A stretch of 29,232 nt of DNA from a virus. Position 1 is the stretch's first letter, and each line of letters opens with the position of its first letter. The notes below the pieces were generated by a model. That model searched no databases and was not told the origin of the DNA. It saw nothing but the letters and a program-made list of their open reading frames with translations. Of this stretch, positions 22,966-29,232 are shown in pieces. Made by a program: the position numbers and the translations under genes. Location of the stretch: positions 1 to 29,232 of IMG/VR virus record IMGVR_UViG_3300034106_002467; one strand, 5' to 3'.

Positions 22966-23370
22966 TCAAAACCAAAGGTGTGAATCGTCGCACTCGGCGC
23001 GCTTGAGGTCTTCCTCGTAGCGCTCCCAGGCCCGCGACGTGATGTCGCCGTCTTTAGCCCGCAAATAGCGCACGCGCAACTCATACACTGCGGGAATGAT
23101 GCGGTCAATGTGGCCGGCGAACACCAGGGCGATCAACTGATCGGCAGTGGCCTGCTGCAACTCGGCAGGCACGATCAGCAGATCTACGGGCGTCTCGTCG
23201 GCGGTTGCCTCGTGGGCAAGCCAGTCGACGACGAACAACGGCGTGCGGGCGATCTCGTTTTTGGCCGCCTCGATGTCGAGGTCGATGTCTTCGTAGTCAT
23301 ACCTCGGGTCATGGGGGTGACCCGTGAACGGGCCGTAGTCCGGGTCGTAGTAGGCTTGGCTGATTCTCAT
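22966..23370 (-). CDS. Acidic early protein, first of the operon
   Basis: A 134-residue protein; the ATG at 23370 is preferred because AGGAG lies just upstream, over an extension to 23412. The N-terminus is Tyr/Asp/Pro-rich (YYDPDYGPFTGHPHDPRYDY), followed by a strongly acidic helix. The second half is a mixed alpha/beta stretch (LLIVPAELQQATADQLIALV). The function is unknown. As the first gene after the probable promoter and just ahead of the exonuclease, it may inhibit a host nuclease (as acidic Gam-like proteins do), but there is no sequence similarity to support that. Confidence 0.7.
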   Translation of the reverse strand: MRISQAYYDPDYGPFTGHPHDPRYDYEDIDLDIEAAKNEIARTPLFVVDWLAHEATADETPVDLLIVPAELQQATADQLIALVFAGHIDRIIPAVYELRVRYLRAKDGDITSRAWERYEEDLKRAECDDSHLWF

Positions 23371-23402
23371 CGTCTGCTCCTGTTTTGTTTGGGGACGGAC
23401 GG

Positions 23403-23431
23403 ATGTTGCCACGATGGCCCACGAAGGTCAA
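23403..23431 (-). promoter_or_regulatory. Sigma70-like promoter for the leftward early operon
   Basis: On the minus strand TTGACC (plus positions 23426-23431) is followed after 17 bases by CAACAT (23403-23408). The -35 matches consensus at five of six positions; the -10 keeps the second A, fifth A and final T. The predicted start lies about 25 bases before the ATG at 23370. On the opposite strand TACAAT at 23433-23438 could serve as a -10 for the rightward operon, but its -35 is poor. Confidence 0.45.
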
Positions 23432-23522
23432 CTACAATCGACACAATAACCCACTATTCCACGCGGGCTTTGCGTGCCTCGGCAAGCATGGCATCATTGC
23501 GCCCCCGACGACGAGGACAGAC

Positions 23523-24083
23523 ATGGATAGGAAAACGAAAGCACTGATCGACGGACTGCCTCCCGCGCTGCGCAACTTGCTGTTGACGCGCACCGAGGAG
23601 GAGGGCGAGTGCCTAATTTGGACCGGGATGACGTGCGTGGCGTTTACGCGAGTGCCACGCTGCCATTACGACTACCTCGGCGCGCCGACGAAAGCGTCGC
23701 GCTCGCTGCGGCGCACCATCGTCGAGGCGATGGCAGGCAAGCCGCTGGGAAAGTTCGTGGCGTCCTGCATGTGCGGCACGCCGCTCTGCGTGCATCCCGC
23801 TCACCTCAGTGTAATGACCCGCAAAGCCGCGATGCAGCGGGCGTCGGCCGCAGGCAAGATCAAGGGCGCGGCCACGACTGCACGCAACCGCGTGAGCGGG
23901 CTGCGCAGGCGCAAACTGACCGACGATCAGATCCGGGAGATCTTGGCCCGCAGCGAGGAGTCGCAGTCGCGCCTGGCGCTGGAGTTCGGCGTTTCCCGCG
24001 CGACGATCGGTAGCATCCTGCACCGCAAACGTCGCGCGTCGGACGATATTTGGTCCGCAGTTTTTTGGAGGTTGGCAGCATGA
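23523..24083 (+). CDS. HNH-like protein with C-terminal HTH
   Basis: Start taken at ATG 23523; a longer frame from 23385 is intergenic. The 186-residue product contains GECLIWTG near 28 and then GKFVASCMCGTPLCVHPAHL (about 76-95), the second half of an HNH/zinc-ribbon nuclease. The first His of the motif is replaced (Ser81-Cys82), and the Asn-Pro is HisPro here, so catalytic activity is doubtful. The C-terminal part RKLTDDQIREILARSEESQS, followed by LEFGVSRATIGSILHRKR, is a clear helix-turn-helix. It may be a homing-type nuclease relic or a DNA-binding regulator at the head of the replication operon. Confidence 0.75.
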   Translation: MDRKTKALIDGLPPALRNLLLTRTEEEGECLIWTGMTCVAFTRVPRCHYDYLGAPTKASRSLRRTIVEAMAGKPLGKFVASCMCGTPLCVHPAHLSVMTRKAAMQRASAAGKIKGAATTARNRVSGLRRRKLTDDQIREILARSEESQSRLALEFGVSRATIGSILHRKRRASDDIWSAVFWRLAA

Positions 24084-24364
24084 GCGGCGGCAGCATGAAT
24101 TATCTGTATTCCCGGCTGGAATACGCAGAGTTCACCGCAGACACGCCAGAACGCAGGGCGTTTGCGCAGCATCTGAAGCTGGTGGCGAAAGCCCTGCACG
24201 ACATCGAGTGGGTTGACTCTGGCGACTTCGGCCCCGGCGATGAGAACGAAGCGATCCGCGCCTGTCTAGGCGATGCGGTGATGCTGGCCACAGTGCTGGA
24301 GATGGCAAAAGAGGCGGTGGCGACACTGCAGGCCGAGATCGATAGGGCGGAGGCGAAGCGATGA
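24080..24364 (+). CDS. Small helical protein, unknown
   Basis: A 94-residue protein from ATG 24080, which overlaps the previous stop (ATGA) and overlaps the next start the same way. The sequence is helix-rich and acidic, with AFAQHLKLVAKALHDIEWVD and LGDAVMLATVLEMAKEAVAT. It has no membrane segment or recognisable domain. It lies between the HNH-like protein and the VRR-NUC nuclease. Confidence 0.72.
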   Translation: MSGGSMNYLYSRLEYAEFTADTPERRAFAQHLKLVAKALHDIEWVDSGDFGPGDENEAIRACLGDAVMLATVLEMAKEAVATLQAEIDRAEAKR

Positions 24365-24849
24365 GAGGCCGCAAAACCCTACGCGAGGTGATGCTCGCGC
24401 ACCAGAAATCCGAGGCGCTGTACGCAGCCCTGTCGGGAAAGCCGGTGCGGCAGATCGACATCCCGCCAGAGCCCACGAAACGCGTCAAGCGCGAGCCGGC
24501 ACCGGCAGAGCAGCGGCAGCCGAGCGAGGCCGAGATCCTGCGGGCGATCCTCCAGCTGCTCAAGCGCCACCCGAAAGTCGCCATGTCCTGGCGGCAGAAC
24601 AGCGGCACGTTTCAGGAGCGCAACCGCGACGGGTCAGTGCGCTATATCCGGGCGAACACCCAGCGCGGGATGTCAGACATCATGGGCGCGCTGAAAGACG
24701 GGCGCACGCTGGCCATCGAGGTCAAGAGCCGCACCGGCAGGATGCGCCCCGGGCAGGAGGAGTTCCTTCAGCAGATCCGCGCTGCGGGTGGCGTGGCCGG
24801 GGTTTGCCGTAGTGTGGACGATGCCGTCAGGCTGCTGGGGGACGCATGA
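24361..24849 (+). CDS. VRR-NUC domain nuclease
   Basis: A 162-residue protein from an ATG overlapping the previous stop. The first half is basic and helical (to about residue 70). The nuclease core has VAMSWRQNSGTFQERN, then GMSDIMGALKDGRTLAIEVKSRTGRM, giving Asp106 and Glu120-x-Lys122 as the PD-(D/E)xK triad, followed by GQEEFLQQIRAAGGVAGVCR. VRR-NUC proteins are structure-specific or Holliday-junction-type nucleases in phages. Directly upstream of the primase-helicase, it likely processes replication or recombination intermediates. Confidence 0.9.
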   Translation: MRGRKTLREVMLAHQKSEALYAALSGKPVRQIDIPPEPTKRVKREPAPAEQRQPSEAEILRAILQLLKRHPKVAMSWRQNSGTFQERNRDGSVRYIRANTQRGMSDIMGALKDGRTLAIEVKSRTGRMRPGQEEFLQQIRAAGGVAGVCRSVDDAVRLLGDA

Positions 24850-27167
24850 AACTCGACTTCTCTGCGCTCGCGCAGCGCCTGCTGATCAACAGCGAAACCC
24901 TCGTCCCGCAGTGGCTGCCCGGCGGCAGGCGCAGAGGCCACGAATGGGTCTGCGGCGATCTCAGCGGCGGCGAGGGCACCTCGCTCTCCGTCAACCTGCT
25001 GAGCGGCCGGTGGGCCGACTTCGCAACCAGCGACAGGGGCGGCGACCTGATCTCGCTCTACGCGGCGATCCACGAACTCACGCCCGGCGAGGCGTACCGG
25101 GAGCTAGACGACGGCAGCACGGCCGAGCCGCCAGTGCGACCGACGAAACCGACGAAACCGCAGCGCACCGTGGTCACGCCCGTCCCCGAGGCGGCAGCGG
25201 ACTGCGAGTGCATCCACCCGGCATACGGCGCACCGTCGGCCCGCTGGACGTACTGGGACGGCAACGGCGAGGTACTGGGCTACGTCGCCCGGTACGACCC
25301 GCCTGGGCAGCGCAAGCAGATCGTGCCGTGGACGTACGACGGACAGGGCTGGGGCATGGGCCAGTGGCCGGTTCCGCGCCCGCTGTACCGGCTACAGGAA
25401 CTGGAGGCACGCAGTGCCGATCCGGTCCTGATCGTCGAGGGCGAAAAAGCCGCAGACGCTGCGGCAGCGATCTCGGGGCCGTACGTCGTGACGACGTGGC
25501 CTGGTGGAGGTCAGGCAGTGAGCCGGGCGAACTGGCGGCACGTCCACGGGCGCAAGGTGCTTCTGTGGCCCGACGCCGACGACGCGGGCATCGCAACGAT
25601 GCAGCGCCTGGCAGCAATGCTGGCCGAGCGGTGCCCCGAGGTCAAGGTCATCGACCCGGCAGGGATGCCAGACGGCTGGGACGCTGCGGACAGCGGGTTC
25701 GCGTCGTGGCAGGACGCACGGGCCTGGATCGCGCCACGCACCAGCGTGTTTGCGCAGCAGCCGGAGCCGGAGCCGCCGAAACCGACGGGGCCGGAGCCGC
25801 AGGAGCATTCCGAGGCGCAGGCCGCAGCAGACGAGCGCGACCCATCGTTGCTGGAGGTCGGCGAGTGGCACAAGCGTTTTGCCTACGTCGTGCCTGACGA
25901 CGGGTATTTCGACATCCAGCAGTGCGTGGAATACACGCGCAATTCGTTCAACGCGCTGTACAGGCACGTCCGGTGCCACAGCATCCACGCCAGTGCATCA
26001 GGCGGGGCGCGCCGGGTCGAGGCGGCCACCAGTTACGACGAAAACCGCGCGGCGATGCGTGGCCGGATGCTGCAGGGCATCACCTACGCACCTGGGCGCG
26101 CGGTCCTGTGCGAGCACGTCGGGCAGGTCTACGGGAACAAGTGGCGCAACGCCCGCCCGGACTGCGTGGGCGGCGATCCCGGCCCGTGGCTGGCGCACGT
26201 CGAGCGGCTGATCTCGGACCCTGCAGAGCGGCAGCACTTGTTGGACGCGATGGCGTACAAGGTCCAGCATCCCGGCGTCAAAATCAATCACGCGCTGCTC
26301 ATCGGCGGCGTGCCTGGCGCGGGCAAAGACTCGATGATCGCGCCGCTCCTGTACGCAATCGGCGGCGAAAACAAAACCAACTGCACCAGCGTCGAGGCCG
26401 CAGAGCTGCAGCAGGTCTGGGGCTATTTCCTTGAAAACGAGGTGATCATTTTCAATGAACTGCGGCAGAGCGAAGCTATCGACCGTCGCGCGCTGGAAAA
26501 CCGGCTAAAGCCGATCCTGGCCGCGCCGCCAGAACTGCTGACGGTGCAGCGTAAGGGGCAGCATCCCATATCGGTCGTGAATCAATCGTTGGTCATAGGC
26601 ATGACCAACTACAGGGACGCTATTGCAATTCCGTCGGAGGATCGCCGCTGGTGGGTGACGTGGACCGATGCGCCACGGATGCGCGAACATGATTCGCTTG
26701 CCCTGTGGGCCTATTTCAAGGCCGGTGGGCTGCAGGCCGGTGCGGCGTATCTGCGCCAGCGTGACGTGAGCCAGTTCAATCCGGCCGCAACACCGCCGTG
26801 GACCGACGCCAAAACGATCATGGTCGGCAGCGCGCGCACGGGCGCGGAATCGTGGCTGGTCGAGCGCATCGAGAAAAAGGCGCTGGAATTCCGGCACGGC
26901 TATGCGTGCGGCCCGTGGCAGGCCGTCGTGGACCGGCTGCAGGATCACGCGCCGCAGAATGTCCGGCTCAACGTGCCTGCGCTGCTTCACGCGCTATCTG
27001 AGTGCCAGTGGGTTGACGTTGGCTTGGTGAAGACAAAACGCTATGGCACGCGCCGTCATATCTGGTTGTCGCCAGACTGGCGCGGCACAAAAACCGAGGC
27101 GCGGGACGCTGCGGAGACGGCGCACACTGCGACCGTGCACGCGTTCCGACGCACTGCCGACGACTGA
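24846..27167 (+). CDS. Primase-helicase (TOPRIM plus SF3-type ATPase)
   Basis: A 773-residue protein starting at an ATG overlapping the nuclease stop. The N-terminal 90 residues (WADFATSDRGGDLISLYAAI) resemble primase N-terminal regions. A TOPRIM-like core spans about 190-280 with IVEGEKAADAAAAISG (Glu198) and LLWPDADDAG (Asp243, Asp245). The helicase begins near 480 with Walker A GGVPGAGKDS (Lys494). VIIFNEL (Glu538) serves as Walker B and GMTNYRDA (Asn588) as sensor. RRWWVTW is also typical of this D5/DUF5906-type helicase. It would prime and unwind at a phage origin; no origin is obvious nearby. The terminator overlaps its stop codon end. Confidence 0.9.
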   Translation: MKLDFSALAQRLLINSETLVPQWLPGGRRRGHEWVCGDLSGGEGTSLSVNLLSGRWADFATSDRGGDLISLYAAIHELTPGEAYRELDDGSTAEPPVRPTKPTKPQRTVVTPVPEAAADCECIHPAYGAPSARWTYWDGNGEVLGYVARYDPPGQRKQIVPWTYDGQGWGMGQWPVPRPLYRLQELEARSADPVLIVEGEKAADAAAAISGPYVVTTWPGGGQAVSRANWRHVHGRKVLLWPDADDAGIATMQRLAAMLAERCPEVKVIDPAGMPDGWDAADSGFASWQDARAWIAPRTSVFAQQPEPEPPKPTGPEPQEHSEAQAAADERDPSLLEVGEWHKRFAYVVPDDGYFDIQQCVEYTRNSFNALYRHVRCHSIHASASGGARRVEAATSYDENRAAMRGRMLQGITYAPGRAVLCEHVGQVYGNKWRNARPDCVGGDPGPWLAHVERLISDPAERQHLLDAMAYKVQHPGVKINHALLIGGVPGAGKDSMIAPLLYAIGGENKTNCTSVEAAELQQVWGYFLENEVIIFNELRQSEAIDRRALENRLKPILAAPPELLTVQRKGQHPISVVNQSLVIGMTNYRDAIAIPSEDRRWWVTWTDAPRMREHDSLALWAYFKAGGLQAGAAYLRQRDVSQFNPAATPPWTDAKTIMVGSARTGAESWLVERIEKKALEFRHGYACGPWQAVVDRLQDHAPQNVRLNVPALLHALSECQWVDVGLVKTKRYGTRRHIWLSPDWRGTKTEARDAAETAHTATVHAFRRTADD

Positions 27168-27202
27168 AAAAAAGCCCCCGGGAGCGAACTCAACCGGGGG
27201 CT
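27167..27202 (-). terminator. Intrinsic terminator of the leftward right-end operon
   Basis: agcccccgg (27173-27181) and ccgggggct (27194-27202) form a 9-base-pair GC-rich stem around a 12-base loop. On the minus strand the stem is followed by a T7 run (plus 27167-27173, all A). It ends leftward transcription before it invades the primase gene. There is no T run on the plus side. Two further GC hairpins lie next to it (27206-27219 and 27233-27248). Confidence 0.85.
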
Positions 27203-27205
27203 GAA

Positions 27206-27248
27206 CGGGCTTCCGCCCGAGGAGACAGACGACCGGCCCGCAGGCCGG
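27206..27248. other. Two GC hairpins beside the terminator
   Basis: cgggc-ttcc-gcccg (27206-27219; loop GGAA on the minus strand) and ccggcc-cgca-ggccgg (27233-27248) are perfect stems within the leftward 3' region. Together with the terminator they make a three-stem leftward 3' end, possibly protecting the message or slowing convergent polymerase. Confidence 0.5.
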
Positions 27249-27256
27249 CGCGCGCA

Positions 27257-27319
27257 TTATAAATCGAGCAGCAGGGCCAGCAGGAGCGCGATCAGGATCG
27301 CGATCAGCGCGGCGATCAT
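27257..27319 (-). CDS. 20-residue hydrophobic peptide
   Basis: ATG at 27319 to TAA at 27257 encodes 20 residues, MIAALIAILIALLLALLLDL, almost a pure Leu/Ile/Ala membrane helix. The ATG overlaps the methyltransferase stop (ATGA), the same junction used by known genes here, and the frame ends just before the terminator region. A single transmembrane peptide is predicted. Its small size makes chance possible, but the coupling supports translation. Confidence 0.5.
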   Translation of the reverse strand: MIAALIAILIALLLALLLDL

Positions 27320-27876
27320 GCGTCACCCCACTGAGCGGCCATCGCTGCGGCTATGCCGGCATATGTCGCGCTGCGAATCTTCCAGCGATCCGCTGAGGGC
27401 GGAAGGCGATGAACACGCGCCTCTCGTCCGTCTACAACGTTCGTCGGTTTGAGCGCCGGAAGTCCCTTCAGCCACAGACAGGTCGCCTTCGTCTCGCCGT
27501 GCCCGAACTGCCACGGCTGGATGATCTGGTCGGGCCTGCGAATCCTGCTGCTGATAACGCTCACAGGATTCTCCACGGCAATGCGCGGAATGGGCGCGTC
27601 CATCAGCAGGCGCACAAACGCCAAGGCGTCTTCAGTCAACTGCGGATCTCGCAACCCGCGCCGCGTCCAGTGCATCCCGCTGGCGCTCAGGTATGTGCAC
27701 GGCGGATGCGCGATCATCAGATCCCAACCGTCGCCCAGCACATCCCGCACATCGCCCTGATAGTGCGGACCGGGAACATCTGTCGGCAACAGATCGCAGG
27801 ACATTGCATCGTGGCCGCGCGCGCGGAAAGCATCGCGCACCGTGCCGCTGTATTCGCAGGCGATCAATATTTTCAC
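27316..27876 (-). CDS. Minimal C5-cytosine-methyltransferase-like protein
   Basis: A 186-residue protein from GTG 27876, overlapping the upstream stop. It begins KILIACEYSGTVRDAFRARG (SAM-binding loop), continues SCDLLPTD, and has AHPPCTYLSASG with Pro-Pro-Cys (58-60, catalytic Cys) and AVENP (102-104, motif VI position). A long target-recognition domain is absent, and the sequence ends with a short C-terminal part (SATYAGIAAAMAAQWG) that matches the usual final helix. Small phage proteins of this type are often annotated as DNA cytosine methyltransferases. It may methylate phage DNA, or act on another substrate, as specificity elements are missing. Confidence 0.85.
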   Translation of the reverse strand: MKILIACEYSGTVRDAFRARGHDAMSCDLLPTDVPGPHYQGDVRDVLGDGWDLMIAHPPCTYLSASGMHWTRRGLRDPQLTEDALAFVRLLMDAPIPRIAVENPVSVISSRIRRPDQIIQPWQFGHGETKATCLWLKGLPALKPTNVVDGREARVHRLPPSADRWKIRSATYAGIAAAMAAQWGDA

Positions 27877-28130
27877 GGTTCGAACTCCAACGCAGCCGCA
27901 AGCGGCGCATCGCGCCAGGAGCCGCAGGCAGCGCGCACGGCGGCATCCTCTGCTGCGTACCAGAGGCGCACCAAGGGCGGCGAGAAAATCAGCCCGTCGC
28001 GACGCAATAGCGCGTGCCGGTACGCCACCTCGGGCGAGACGTCGGCGCGCTCGAACACCGCAGCAGCAGCAGCCAGGCCGCGCGCCAGGTCTTCGGGCGG
28101 GCGTTCAAGATTTTTGAACATTAAGGGCAT
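27873..28130 (-). CDS. Small right-end protein, unknown
   Basis: An 85-residue protein. The ATG at 28130 is favoured by GAGG nine bases upstream; a TTG at 28145 is less likely. It starts PLMFKNLERPPEDLARGLAA and is helical and Ala/Arg-rich with RHALLRRDGLIFSPPLVRLW and WRDAPLAAALEFEP. No domain was recognised. Its stop overlaps the methyltransferase GTG, so they are coupled. Confidence 0.68.
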   Translation of the reverse strand: MPLMFKNLERPPEDLARGLAAAAAVFERADVSPEVAYRHALLRRDGLIFSPPLVRLWYAAEDAAVRAACGSWRDAPLAAALEFEP

Positions 28131-28141
28131 GGGGCGGATCC

Positions 28142-28294
28142 TCAAAACAAAGCCGCCGGCGTGTCCGGCGGCGGCGGGCTATAGCGCGGCACAGGGCGCG
28201 CGCAGGGGGGCTGGCTGGGGTAGTCCAGCAGGCGCGCAGGAAACGGCCACACGGGCCGTTCTGCGGGCTTTGCGGGGGGTGTGGCGGGGATCAC
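28142..28294 (-). CDS. Proline-rich 50-residue protein
   Basis: GTG at 28294 to TGA at 28142 encodes 50 residues with 17 Pro (ATPPAKPAERPVWPFPARLL, then CARPVPRYSPPPPDTPAALF). The GTG overlaps the upstream stop as GTGA, and the TGA lies in the GAGG ribosome site of the next gene. The end of the frame contains a strong hairpin, so part of this stretch may instead be regulatory RNA. The proline-rich composition could also be an artefact of GC-rich DNA. Confidence 0.42.
   Translation of the reverse strand: MIPATPPAKPAERPVWPFPARLLDYPSQPPCARPVPRYSPPPPDTPAALF
28152..28172 (-). terminator. Hairpin with T-rich tail, attenuator-like
   Basis: gccgccgg (28152-28159) and ccggcggc (28165-28172) form a perfect 8-base-pair stem with a 5-base loop. 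On the minus strand it is followed by TTTGTTTTG, an imperfect T run that fits an intrinsic terminator or attenuator. It lies directly before the gene at 27873-28130, so it would lower expression of the downstream genes and methyltransferase. Confidence 0.55.
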
Positions 28295-28380
28295 AGGCCG
28301 AACGCCACCAAGGCGCCTAGGGCGAGGCCCAGCGCGCAGGCGAACAGCGCATCGCGCAGGGTCAGGGGGGTGTCGTGCAT
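28291..28380 (-). CDS. 29-residue single-TM peptide
   Basis: ATG at 28380 to TGA at 28291 encodes 29 residues (MHDTPLTLRDALFACALGLA, then LGALVAFGL), with one membrane segment after a short polar start. The ATG shares a base with the upstream stop (TAATG), and the stop forms GTGA with the next start. Function is unknown. Confidence 0.52.
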   Translation of the reverse strand: MHDTPLTLRDALFACALGLALGALVAFGL

Positions 28381-28625
28381 TACGCGACCCCCATGCGGCG
28401 GGCCATGACCCGGTCCGCCTCTATCTGCGCGCCATAGGACACGCCGGGGATGTCATCCCGGCGCCCGTAATACCAATCGAGCCACGGCCCGAGATCCGGG
28501 CCCACATGCCCGCTACGGGCGTACTCCAAGGCCTGATCGCAGGCCCAGCCGTCACCAGCCCGCAGGGCAATGCCGGCCAGCTTGCGCCCGGTGCGGGCGC
28601 GGGCGTAAAACGCGGTTTTTTTCAT
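28380..28625 (-). CDS. Small right-end protein, unknown
   Basis: An 81-residue protein from ATG 28625 with a GGAG ribosome site. It starts KKTAFYARARTGRKLAGIAL and contains EYARSGHVGPDLGPWLDWYY, then YGAQIEADRVMARR. Several aromatic and charged residues suggest a folded small domain, but I do not recognise it. It is the second gene of the leftward right-end operon. A palindrome and a possible promoter lie directly upstream. Confidence 0.7.
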   Translation of the reverse strand: MKKTAFYARARTGRKLAGIALRAGDGWACDQALEYARSGHVGPDLGPWLDWYYGRRDDIPGVSYGAQIEADRVMARRMGVA

Positions 28626-28643
28626 GGTCTATCTCCAGTGAAC

Positions 28644-28658
28644 GCCCCGATTCGGGGC
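28644..28658 (-). promoter_or_regulatory. Perfect palindrome at a putative promoter start
   Basis: gccccga and tcggggc flank one base, giving a near-perfect 15-base palindrome that lies 19 bases before the ATG at 28625 and just after the possible -10 at 28663-28668. It could be an operator or a short 5' RNA hairpin. Confidence 0.45.
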
Positions 28659-28662
28659 AGGG

Positions 28663-28690
28663 ATAGTGTCGGGGGCTAGGCTGACGTCAA
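28663..28690 (-). promoter_or_regulatory. Possible sigma70 promoter
   Basis: On the minus strand TTGACG (plus 28685-28690) and CACTAT (28663-28668) are separated by 16 bases. The -35 matches at five of six positions; the -10 keeps A2, A5 and T6. The -35 overlaps the upstream gene stop at 28687. This promoter would serve the 81-residue protein and downstream genes. Confidence 0.35.
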
Positions 28691-28971
28691 TCTGACGACA
28701 ACAGGCGATGCAGAGTCTCCAGTCGCGCCGTGACGCGCGAATCCTGCCAGCTCAGGGCGCGGAGCTGGGCTTGTTCTCGCAGCAGTTCGGCATTAGCGGC
28801 ACCGCGCAATTTCGAATAGTCGTAATTACGCTTGTGAGCTTCACGCAAACACTGCGTGAAGGTTTCAAACGATCGCATGCGCGCGTCAAGCGGCAAGTTG
28901 CTGTCAGACTTGCGCTCTTCCGCTTCAACCGTGGCCCTCCAGAGTTCAGCGTCAGTAAGTCGGGGTTTCAT
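28687..28971 (-). CDS. Small right-end protein, unknown
   Basis: A 94-residue protein. The ATG at 28971 is preferred because AGGAG lies eight bases upstream; the ATG at 28977 is too close to it. The sequence is charged and helical, KPRLTDAELWRATVEAEERK, RMRSFETFTQCLREAHKRNY and LLREQAQLRALSWQDSRVTA. It has no membrane segment. Function is unknown. Confidence 0.7.
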   Translation of the reverse strand: MKPRLTDAELWRATVEAEERKSDSNLPLDARMRSFETFTQCLREAHKRNYDYSKLRGAANAELLREQAQLRALSWQDSRVTARLETLHRLLSSD

Positions 28972-29013
28972 CGTCATCACTCCTATCGTTATCGGTGCTA
29001 ACCGCACCCACAA

Positions 29014-29029
29014 GCCCCGCACGCGGGGC
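29014..29029 (-). other. Intergenic hairpin downstream of a small peptide
   Basis: gccccgc and gcggggc form a 7-base-pair inverted repeat around AC (in practice a 5 to 6 base-pair stem). It lies between the small peptide gene at 29044-29133 and the gene at 28687-28971. There is no T run, so termination would be weak. Confidence 0.4.
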
Positions 29030-29043
29030 GAGCGGCTAAGGTC

Positions 29044-29133
29044 TTACCAGTCAGACATCACGCCCAAGCAGATTACGCCCACGAGCACGCCCAGGCATCC
29101 AATCAGCATTCCAAATTCAACTGCAATCATCAT
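29044..29133 (-). CDS. 29-residue single-TM peptide
   Basis: ATG at 29133 (a second ATG follows at 29130) to TAA at 29044 encodes 29 residues with one long membrane segment (FGMLIGCLGVLVGVICLGVM). AAGGAG lies immediately upstream at a spacing that suits the second ATG. The strong ribosome site supports translation. It is the most upstream leftward gene visible; the bases to the right edge (29134-29232) hold a G-rich run and no recognised gene. Confidence 0.6.
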   Translation of the reverse strand: MMIAVEFGMLIGCLGVLVGVICLGVMSDW

Positions 29134-29232
29134 GATCTCCTTCATCGGCCACACCGTGCAGCCAGTGAATGCAGTGTCGCGCCCAATCCTTACGCGAACC
29201 TTACAAACGCGGGGGGGGCTAGATCGGGGGGC

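Noticed and set aside
24788-25897. 369-residue frame overlapping the primase-helicase start
   Set aside because: Arg-rich product in another frame over a confident gene, without motifs.
27409-28320. 303-residue plus-strand frame over the leftward methyltransferase region
   Set aside because: Antisense to coupled genes with recognisable motifs; no ribosome site.
1-29232. tRNA genes
   Set aside because: No cloverleaf-like pattern with a conserved T-arm was noticed; a tRNA search would settle this.

Overview
The window is one contiguous piece of a tailed double-stranded DNA phage (or prophage) with P22-like podovirus morphogenesis genes. The P22-type coat protein, scaffold, gp4-like and gp10-like head-completion proteins and three long internal or ejection-type proteins are the anchors. 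Terminase, portal and integrase are absent, so the window starts partway through the structural module. Overall GC richness, the gene style (dense ATGA/GTGA overlaps) and similarity to P22-like phages of Burkholderiales suggest a Gram-negative, probably betaproteobacterial host; the host call is inference.

Region 1 (1-18683, rightward) is the late module. It starts with a truncated beta-rich repeat protein, a protein of six exact-length 22-residue repeats and two small proteins. Scaffold, major coat protein, a tandem pair of head-fibre-like proteins, a SAM methyltransferase and a DxD glycosyltransferase follow. Next come gp4-like and gp10-like head-tail connectors, a needle/fibre protein with a probable jelly-roll end, a tail fibre with about 13 YadA-type repeats, and three long Gly/Ala-rich virion proteins. 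A lysis cassette closes the module: several small membrane proteins, a lipoprotein, a 3-TM holin-type protein and a GH24 lysozyme.

Region 2 (18760-23370, leftward) is an early recombination operon. From its promoter end it runs: an acidic protein, a YqaJ/lambda-type exonuclease, two small proteins, a RecT-like annealing protein, a MerR/excisionase-like DNA-binding protein, a roughly 310-base array of GGCNN pentamers, a RAMP-like protein of unknown role, and a string of tiny overlapping genes ending in a winged-helix regulator. A sigma70-like promoter lies just upstream at 23403-23431.

Region 3 (23523-27167, rightward) is a replication operon: HNH-like/HTH protein, small protein, VRR-NUC nuclease and a TOPRIM-SF3 primase-helicase.

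Region 4 (27167-29133, leftward) holds a minimal cytosine methyltransferase and small proteins, including 20- and 29-residue hydrophobic peptides, and ends in a clear intrinsic terminator that faces the primase gene. No tRNA, CRISPR array, insertion sequence or attachment site was seen. The only stretch longer than 300 bases without a convincing gene is 20508-20864, which is almost entirely the pentamer array. All family assignments come from reading translated sequence by eye, not from database searches.
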